A model generated the notes under the pieces. It ran no database searches. It was given only the letters and a program-made list of their open reading frames with translations, and was not told the origin of the DNA. A stretch of 5,582 bases of DNA. It comes from an uncultured Collinsella sp. (lineage in GTDB: Bacteria > Actinomycetota > Coriobacteriia > Coriobacteriales > Coriobacteriaceae). Both the position numbers and the translations under genes were made by a program. The stretch spans positions 1 through 5,582 of the forward strand of contig CAADVA010000231.1 of assembly GCA_900752345.1 (NCBI GenBank), read 5' to 3'. Of the stretch, positions 1 to 4,123 are shown in pieces (position 1 is the stretch's first letter; each line of letters opens with the position of its first letter).

Positions 1-2
1 AC

Positions 3-104
3 CTCGAGCACTACAATTGGGAGCGTCCGCACAGCGCGTGCGGAGGACTTCCGCCGATGTCACGCATACTCGGCGTAAACAACGTCATGGCACATAACAC
101 CTAG
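3..104 (+). CDS. IS481-type transposase, C-terminal end only (partial, 5' end outside window)
   Basis: Reading frame 3 is open from the window edge to a TAG at 102-104 and gives 33 residues. They contain HYNWERPHSACGG followed by LPPMSRILGVNNV. This matches the characteristic tail of IS481/IS3-type DDE integrase-core transposases, where the usual form is YN..RPHSALGG.PP..R...VNN. The motif lies just after the catalytic glutamate helix in the family; that helix and the rest of the DDE domain lie upstream of the window. Residue 13 is Cys where Leu is usual. The protein would cut and join the ends of its own insertion sequence. The next 17 bp after the stop lead straight into a regularly spaced repeat array (121-231) that probably belongs to the element's right end. 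Whether the gene is intact cannot be judged. The assignment rests on recalled family motifs, not on a search; IS3 group is the alternative. Confidence 0.8.
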   Translation, partial: LEHYNWERPHSACGGLPPMSRILGVNNVMAHNT

Positions 105-120
105 CACAGCCGCTATTTGA

Positions 121-231
121 ACTGTGTTAGGGGGATGACATGGGCTCATGGACGGGCACAAGCACTGCGACAGGGGAAGAGCTGGGCTCACTCGAGCCCT
201 GAAACACTGTGCCACGGGACAAAGTGGGCGA
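121..231 (+). repeat. Three-unit 42-bp-period repeat array at the right end of the IS481-like element
   Basis: Three related 26-27 bp units lie at 121-147 (A), 164-189 (B) and 206-231 (C), separated by 16-nt spacers, so starts are 43 and 42 bp apart. Each begins (A/G)CTG(T/C)G and continues into a G-run and a GGGC end; the shared core is close to AGGGGTGATGTGGGCTC. A and B are the better copies, and C is more diverged at its 3' side. Their position immediately after the transposase stop suggests they are multiple transposase-binding sites in the IS end, as the multi-site ends of Tn7 or Tn552 are; that role is inferred. The outer edge would fall near 233, just before the stop of the neighbouring minus-strand gene. 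Confidence 0.65.
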
Positions 232-235
232 GATG

Positions 236-1270
236 TTACTTCCTTCGTTTATCTCCCCAGTGGATACCATCGATTCGCTCCAGCTCCCAATACAATTCCT
301 CATGTCGAATCCTTCTGAGGTATGCAGACTCGGCCGATATGTGCCTCCGTGGGAATCCCGCGTCTCGGCGCGCATGCTCTGCAATATCCTCCATATAGCC
401 GTGGTCTCTATAGAGCTCGGCGTCGATCTCGTACTCCTTAAGACCGATCGCGCGCAGCTCGTTGCTGCGGCGAATATCACGCGCCAGGCCTCGCTGAGTA
501 TTGTGGATAGACCCGTTGTACTCAAACGCCACGCCGCTGAACTCCCCGGGTCGCCTTCTGCCGTTGGGGGCCTTTATGAGGATATCGGGCCTACGGATAC
601 CATGCTCATCAAAATGCGAACCTATGCGCTCCACCTCAAGTGGATCATTCATGGAAAGCACGGGCAGCCCGTAGCCCTTCTTTGAGCACGAGAGCCCAAG
701 GCGAAGCGACAACTTGGTCTCTCTTGGAGACCCGGATTTCACGCAAGCGTCGCCCAGCGCTTCCCGAAGCAGGGACGCTCCATTCACCGAGCCGACGCAA
801 GCCAAGAGCCGTTCGAAATCCTCCGGCACCGCCAGCGGCACGGACCTTTGAATCATGCCGCCGTCCGCCTCCGGAACAATTGAGTAAAGCCCCATAAGCT
901 CACTCAGAAGCACGGTCAGTTCGAGTCGAGATAAATCAGGCGCCATAAGAAGGGCGAGCAGGGCAGGGGATGCACAGCGCACTCCCCCGCCGAAATCGAT
1001 CGTGGAGCCTTGCGGCACCTCGGTTCTGAACACATGTGAAACGAACCCGTTCCCATGACGAGACCCGCAAGGATCCCTAGTTATGAACTCGGGTTCTCCG
1101 TCCATGGTGTAGATTCCGGGCAGGTGAAGCGAAACATGAGAAAGGTCCCCGGCGCGCGGAGCGTTCGCGGGCACCGGTTGCGCGGAATAGCGCAGGCTGC
1201 TTCCAAGGGCGCCGTCGCGCGTCCGGCGCAAAGCCCAGAGAGCCGAGGAGTGTGAAATCAAGGTATCCAT
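236..1270 (-). CDS. DUF559/Vsr-like endonuclease-fold protein with AbiEi-like N-terminal segment (hypothetical)
   Basis: The protein has 344 residues counted from the ATG at 1270-1268. A TTG two codons upstream (1276) is the only alternative start, because a TAG lies just before it; neither has a clear Shine-Dalgarno. The N-terminus carries ISHSSALWALR (residues 5-15), a pattern I associate with actinobacterial AbiEi-like/DUF559 proteins. A middle helical region at about 101-130 (SPALLALLMA...ELMGLYSI) is also family-like. The C-terminal half has SPRETKL (181-187), RPDI (227-230), FEYNG..H (249-256) and RDIRRSNEL (264-272). This series fits the DUF559 branch of the Vsr/PD-(D/E)XK-like nuclease fold, with E184, D229 and E250 as candidate acidic residues. 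Actinobacteria often carry several paralogues of unknown role. The stop lies 5 bp from the C repeat unit of the neighbouring IS-like end, so the C-terminus may have been reshaped by insertion. It faces the transposase tail convergently and is divergent from the marR operon. Function is not established; nuclease activity is inferred from fold motifs only. Confidence 0.7.
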   Translation of the reverse strand: MDTLISHSSALWALRRTRDGALGSSLRYSAQPVPANAPRAGDLSHVSLHLPGIYTMDGEPEFITRDPCGSRHGNGFVSHVFRTEVPQGSTIDFGGGVRCASPALLALLMAPDLSRLELTVLLSELMGLYSIVPEADGGMIQRSVPLAVPEDFERLLACVGSVNGASLLREALGDACVKSGSPRETKLSLRLGLSCSKKGYGLPVLSMNDPLEVERIGSHFDEHGIRRPDILIKAPNGRRRPGEFSGVAFEYNGSIHNTQRGLARDIRRSNELRAIGLKEYEIDAELYRDHGYMEDIAEHARRDAGFPRRHISAESAYLRRIRHEELYWELERIDGIHWGDKRRK

Positions 1271-1445
1271 AGGCAAAGGCTAGGCGAAATTCGGACGACA
1301 AAGCCCGGAACCGCAACGGTTCAATACGAAATGTTGGCAGCTAGCTGGCGGAATGCTGTCAAAACCGACTATTGCAAATAGACATGCGCTAGTAATTGGG
1401 GGCGGGACGCTGGTATTAAAACCGGTTCATAACGAGGCAACCTTT
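1271..1445. other. Gene-free upstream region of the minus-strand endonuclease-like gene
   Basis: No convincing reading frame lies here. On the minus strand a TTGACA hexamer occurs at 1362-1357, but no good -10 follows at 16-18 bp. Two small symmetric elements could be regulator sites: the 10-bp palindrome CAGCTAGCTG at 1338-1347, and a 5-bp inverted repeat AACCG/CGGTT at 1309-1321. Both are short enough to be chance. An AACCGGTT palindrome near 1420 is similar. The promoter of the minus-strand gene is probably in this stretch, but I cannot place it securely. Confidence 0.3.
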
Positions 1446-1485
1446 TGAGCGAATCCACAGGCCGCACACATCGCGAACTCTTGAT

Positions 1486-1553
1486 TGGCCCATATATCCC
1501 CCTCCCCCAGTGTCGCTCAAGAATAATTAGCCCACATCATCCCCGCTCGCAGC
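1486..1553 (-). repeat. Minus-strand repeat units D' and D'' (left arm)
   Basis: Read on the minus strand, unit D' runs 1553-1528 and contains GGGGATGATGTGGGCT. Unit D'' runs 1511-1486 and contains GGGGGATATATGGGCC. Both begin (G/A)CTG, and they start exactly 42 bp apart. A third, weak match lies at about 1469-1446 (TGTG... to ...GCTCA) at the expected distance, but fewer than half its positions agree. Confidence 0.6.
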
Positions 1554-1588
1554 TGTAAAAGACGCTGTGACCAGGGGTGATGTGGGCT
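1529..1588. repeat. 15-bp inverted repeat (potential long stem-loop) formed by units D' and D
   Basis: Positions 1529-1543 (AGCCCACATCATCCC) pair with 1574-1588 (GGGTGATGTGGGCT preceded by G). This gives 15 bp with a single T-G wobble, around a 30-nt loop that can form an inner CAGC/GCTG pairing (1550-1553 with 1564-1567). It arises because the innermost repeat units face in opposite directions. After the stem on the plus strand comes only a short CTTT, so it is a poor intrinsic terminator. Confidence 0.6.
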
Positions 1589-1674
1589 CTTTCATGTTCG
1601 CAAGAACTGTAAGGCAGGGTGATATGGGCCCAGAACACAAATCAAAGGCTGCGCTACGGGGGTGACGTAGGCAC
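1564..1674 (+). repeat. Plus-strand repeat units D, E and F (right arm)
   Basis: Units D (1564-1589), E (1606-1631) and F (1648-1674) start exactly 42 bp apart with 16-nt spacers. D holds the clearest core, AGGGGTGATGTGGGCTC. E has CAGGGTGATATGGGCCC, and F has GGGGGTGACGTAGGCAC. They have the same orientation and order as units A-C at 121-231. The D spacer (TTTCATGTTCGCAAGA) also partly resembles the A spacer (ATGGACGGGCACAAGC). Confidence 0.65.
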
Positions 1675-1707
1675 AAGGATCAGAATCGGCTTCCGTCATG
1701 TGAAGAT

Positions 1708-1723
1708 TACAAGGTACCTTGTA
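1708..1723. promoter_or_regulatory. Probable MarR operator: perfect 16-bp palindrome
   Basis: TACAAGGTACCTTGTA is perfectly self-complementary over 16 bp and lies about 92 bp upstream of the marR-family start codon. Its size and symmetry suit a winged-helix dimer of the MarR type. The nearest regulator gene is the one directly downstream, so autoregulation of the marR-ABC operon is the simplest inference. The nine bases GGTACCTTG recur downstream at 1735-1743. Confidence 0.6.
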
Positions 1724-1726
1724 GAT

Positions 1727-1732
1727 TATATT
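1727..1732 (+). promoter_or_regulatory. Candidate -10 element (TATATT) of the marR-ABC operon
   Basis: TATATT lies between the 16-bp palindrome and its repeated half, in the most AT-rich stretch upstream of marR. A factor bound at either site would cover it. No good -35 sits 16-18 bp upstream; TTACAA at 1707-1712 is only 14 bp away. A second possibility is TTGTAG (1720-1725) with TGCAAT (1742-1747). The exact promoter is uncertain. Confidence 0.35.
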
Positions 1733-1734
1733 TC

Positions 1735-1743
1735 GGTACCTTG
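1735..1743 (+). promoter_or_regulatory. Second operator half-site (GGTACCTTG)
   Basis: This nine-base segment exactly repeats 1713-1721 inside the upstream palindrome. The GGTACC centres are 22 bp apart, about two helical turns, so two regulator dimers could bind the same face. The left arm here (TTTC) does not match, so the site is only half preserved. Confidence 0.45.
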
Positions 1744-1801
1744 CAATCTCGGCATCTCAGTCGTAGCCTGTTCAAGCTAAACAGAAATCGTCGTGTTGGA
1801 G

Positions 1802-1808
1802 AGGAGGT
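1802..1808 (+). promoter_or_regulatory. Ribosome binding site of the marR-family gene
   Basis: AGGAGGT stands 6 nt before the ATG at 1815. It is near-perfect anti-16S complementarity and fixes this start rather than internal Met codons. Confidence 0.85.
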
Positions 1809-1814
1809 CCAAAG

Positions 1815-2300
1815 ATGCGAATATCCGATAAACAGCTCGCCAAATGCCGCGCGAACGAGACAACCGAGCAACAAATTCTTCATCTGCTCGGATACCTCGG
1901 TCACTACATGTACGTGATGCGAGGAGGCCTCGGCGGCAAGCAGCACGTCCTCAAGACGCTCCTGACCCAAGGGGGGATGACGCAGAGGGAGCTGCTGGAG
2001 CAGCTTCACACGAGCTCGGCCTCCTTATCCGAGGTGCTCGGCAAGCTTGAGCGCGAAGGCCTTGTCGAGCGAGGCAGGTCGATGGCCGACAAGCGCCAGC
2101 TAGAGGTCAGCCTCACCGAGGCCGGTAGGGATACGGCTGCCGGGATGGTCCGCGAGGAAAAAGAATTCGAGAAGAACTCGCTCGACGTTCTTACCAAGGA
2201 GGAGAAGGCCGATCTCCTCAGCCGGCTCGACGTCATCTTTGACCACTGGAGAGAACTAGAGAAGCAGAAAAAGGAGGAACCCCTATGCAAGAAGAACTAG
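1815..2300 (+). CDS. MarR-family winged-helix transcriptional regulator
   Basis: The protein has 161 residues, a usual MarR length. The winged helix-turn-helix is at about 55-104. MTQRELLEQLHTS (55-67) forms the first helix and turn. SASLSEVLGKLEREGLVER (68-86) contains the recognition helix. The wing has MADKRQLEVSLTEAG (90-104), including the D92-K-R94 signature typical of MarR proteins. Helices before residue 50 and after 105 would form the dimer interface, and the tail is Lys/Glu-rich. The start is set by a strong Shine-Dalgarno. The last 16 bp overlap the first ABC exporter gene, so the two are almost surely cotranscribed and probably translationally coupled. MarR proteins placed ahead of exporters commonly repress their operon until a ligand binds; the palindrome at 1708-1723 is the likely operator. 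C11 and C158 are the only cysteines, so no clear redox-sensing arrangement is seen. The ligand is unknown. Confidence 0.92.
   Translation: MRISDKQLAKCRANETTEQQILHLLGYLGHYMYVMRGGLGGKQHVLKTLLTQGGMTQRELLEQLHTSSASLSEVLGKLEREGLVERGRSMADKRQLEVSLTEAGRDTAAGMVREEKEFEKNSLDVLTKEEKADLLSRLDVIFDHWRELEKQKKEEPLCKKN
2271..2277 (+). promoter_or_regulatory. Ribosome binding site of the first ABC gene, inside the marR coding region
   Basis: AAGGAGG lies 7 nt ahead of the ATG at 2285 and codes for Lys-Lys-Glu-Glu residues of the MarR tail. It supports the overlapping start. Confidence 0.85.
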
Positions 2301-4123
2301 GCGCCAAGGCCGAGAAGGTCAGCTACGGCGCGATCATGCGCCAGCTCATGAAGAGCATTCGGGACTACAAGCCCTACACCGTGGCCACCCCCCTGTTGGT
2401 GCTCGGCGAGGTCGCCTGCGAGATGTCCATCCCCTTCGTCACCGCGAACCTCATCGACACCATCAAGGTCGGCGCCACCGTAGATGAGCTGCTCCCCACC
2501 TCGGGCCTGCTTGTGCTCCTCGCGATTGTATCTTTGGTCTTCGGCGCCGCCGCCGGTATCACCTGCAGCCACGCGAGCTGCGGCTTCGCGAAGAACCTTC
2601 GCCACGACCTCTTCTATAAGATCCAGACGTTCAGCTTCGCGAACATCGACGACTTCTCCAGCTCCTCGCTGGTCACGCGCCTCACGACCGACATCACAAA
2701 CGTCCAGCAGGCGTTCATGATGATGATCCGCATCGCGGTACGCTCCCCGCTCGTGCTTGTCTTCGCCTTCGTGATGGCGTTCGCCATGGGCGGAAGCGTC
2801 GCCATGGTCTACCTCGTCATCATCCCCATCCTCGGTTTCGGCCTCTTCTACATCATTCACCTCGTGCGCCCGATCTTCTCCCGCGTGTTCCACAAGTACG
2901 ATGCCCTTAACGAGTCCGTCGAGGAGAACGTGAGCGGCATGCGCGTGGTCAAGAGCTTCGTGCGCGAGGACTACGAGAAGTCCAAGTTCGCGCGCGCCGC
3001 CCAGGACGTCTGCGCCGACTTCACCCGCGCCGAGAAGCTCCTCGCCTTCAACAACCCGATGATGAACATCTGCGTCAACGGCGCCTTCGTGGTCATCATC
3101 TACCTGGGCTCGAAAATCATCATCACCACGCAGGGACAGGCTTTCGACATCGGCCAGATGTCCTCGATTTTCACGTACGGCTTCCAGATCCTCATGAGCC
3201 TCATGCAGCTCTCCATGATATTCGTCATGGTCACGATGGCCGACGAGTCCGCGCGGCGCATCAACGAGGTGCTCGAGGCGACCCCCACCATCAAGGCCCC
3301 TGCCGAGCCCATACGCGAGGTTGCCGACGGCTCGATCGACTTCGACGGCGTGAGCTTCAAATACTCGGCCCGCGCCGAGCGCCAGGCGCTCTCGGGCATC
3401 GACCTTCACATAAAGAGCGGCGAGACGATCGGCATCATGGGCGGCACCGGCTCGGCGAAGTCAACGCTCGTCAATCTCATTGCCCGGCTCTACGACGCGA
3501 CCGAGGGACGCGTGCGCGTCGGCGGCGTCGATGTGCGCGACTACGACCTCGACACCCTGCACAAGCAGGTCGCCATGGTTCTTCAGAAAAACGTTCTGTT
3601 CTCAGGCACCATCGCAGAGAACCTTCGCTGGGGAGATCCCAACGCAACCGACGAGGAGGTCCGCGAGGCCGCGCACCTCGCCTGCGCCGACGAGTTCGTG
3701 GACACCTTCCCCAAGGGCTACGACACTTGGATCGAGCAGGGTGGATCCAACGTCTCCGGCGGCCAAAAGCAGCGCCTGTGCATCGCGCGAGCGCTCCTGC
3801 GCCGACCGAAGGTCCTCATCCTCGACGACTCGACCTCTGCCGTCGACACGAAGACCGACGCAAAGATCCGTGAGGGGCTCGCGAGCTACCTCCCCGACAC
3901 GACAAAGCTCATCATCGCCCAGCGAATCAGCTCCGTCCAGGACGCCGACCGCATCATCATCCTGGAAGGCGGCCGTATCGCCCAGATCGGCACCCACGAG
4001 GAGCTGCTGAAGACGTCGGAAATCTACCGAGAGACGTTCAACTCCCAGAACAAGATGACCAAGGAGGGCAGCGAGGATTCCTCGGATGCCCAGGCCAAGG
4101 AAGGAGGCGAGGCCGATGAGTAA
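2285..4123 (+). CDS. ABC exporter half-transporter (TMD-NBD), degenerate-site subunit of a heterodimer
   Basis: This 612-residue fused permease-ATPase is of the usual length for type IV (B-family) exporters. Six membrane segments are seen at about 32-57, 73-95, 146-168, 171-194, 262-282 and 290-318. The NBD has A-loop Y360, Walker A GGTGSAKST (386-394), Q-loop Q434, signature VSGGQ (490-494), Walker B VLILDD (510-515) and D-loop SAVD (518-521). Three catalytic positions are non-canonical: Ala391 instead of the Walker A Gly, Asp515 instead of the catalytic Glu, and Gln546 instead of the switch His (AQRISS). Asp in place of Glu and loss of the switch His are known from the degenerate ATP site of heterodimeric exporters such as TM287/288. 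The signature is intact, so it would complete the partner's consensus site. It overlaps the next half-transporter by 8 bp. The C-terminus (about 590-612) is an acidic, low-complexity tail. The likely role is ATP-driven efflux of drugs, peptides or lipids across the cytoplasmic membrane; the substrate is unknown. Confidence 0.93.
   Translation: MQEELGAKAEKVSYGAIMRQLMKSIRDYKPYTVATPLLVLGEVACEMSIPFVTANLIDTIKVGATVDELLPTSGLLVLLAIVSLVFGAAAGITCSHASCGFAKNLRHDLFYKIQTFSFANIDDFSSSSLVTRLTTDITNVQQAFMMMIRIAVRSPLVLVFAFVMAFAMGGSVAMVYLVIIPILGFGLFYIIHLVRPIFSRVFHKYDALNESVEENVSGMRVVKSFVREDYEKSKFARAAQDVCADFTRAEKLLAFNNPMMNICVNGAFVVIIYLGSKIIITTQGQAFDIGQMSSIFTYGFQILMSLMQLSMIFVMVTMADESARRINEVLEATPTIKAPAEPIREVADGSIDFDGVSFKYSARAERQALSGIDLHIKSGETIGIMGGTGSAKSTLVNLIARLYDATEGRVRVGGVDVRDYDLDTLHKQVAMVLQKNVLFSGTIAENLRWGDPNATDEEVREAAHLACADEFVDTFPKGYDTWIEQGGSNVSGGQKQRLCIARALLRRPKVLILDDSTSAVDTKTDAKIREGLASYLPDTTKLIIAQRISSVQDADRIIILEGGRIAQIGTHEELLKTSEIYRETFNSQNKMTKEGSEDSSDAQAKEGGEADE
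4102..4107 (+). promoter_or_regulatory. Ribosome binding site of the second ABC gene
   Basis: AGGAGG lies 8 nt before the ATG at 4116, within the acidic tail codons of the first ABC gene. It selects the ATG that overlaps the upstream stop. Confidence 0.8.

Larger units (their letters stand above)
1446..1675. mobile_element. Putative MITE-like or relic IS element with divergent 42-bp-period repeat ends, no transposase
   Basis: The 26-bp unit seen after the transposase tail (121-231) recurs here in two divergent groups. The minus-strand units start at 1553 and 1511, with a doubtful degraded one at about 1469. The plus-strand units start at 1564, 1606 and 1648. Unit starts are 42 bp apart on both arms. 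The outermost plus unit F shares the variant CTG(C/T)GC(T/C)ACGGG with the outermost unit C of the first array, so the arms look like homologous copies of the same element end. No reading frame is carried. An ACA at 1673-1675 would fit the TGT...ACA ends expected for IS481 elements, but the opposite edge is TGA and I see no target-site duplication. Boundaries are therefore approximate, and two abutting IS remnants are an alternative. Confidence 0.45.

Noticed and set aside
26..44. Stem-loop TCCGCAC/GTGCGGA with a 5-nt loop
   Set aside because: It falls within the transposase RPHSACGG codons and has no T-tract on either side, so it is not supported as a terminator.
184..199. Six-bp stem GGGCTC/GAGCCC with a 4-nt loop as terminator of the minus-strand gene
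   Set aside because: The stem is short and lacks a T-run on either strand. It arises where repeat unit B meets its spacer.
209..685. Plus-strand reading frame of 158 residues opposite the endonuclease-like gene
   Set aside because: It has no recognisable motif. The minus-strand frame carries consistent family motifs over its whole length.
1357..1362. TTGACA on the minus strand as a definite promoter of the endonuclease-like gene
   Set aside because: No acceptable -10 hexamer occurs 16-18 bp downstream; a single hexamer is weak evidence.
121..1674. Regularly spaced repeats as a CRISPR array
   Set aside because: The repeats are degenerate, occur in both orientations and have 16-nt spacers that are partly similar to each other. 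No cas gene is present.
1440..1685. Target-site duplication flanking the MITE-like element
   Set aside because: The bases left of about 1446 and right of about 1675 show no matching direct repeat at plausible boundaries.
2297..3409. Minus-strand reading frame of 370 residues
   Set aside because: It lies antisense to the first ABC gene. Its His/Asp/Glu-rich low-complexity composition is typical of the reverse strand of GC-rich coding DNA.
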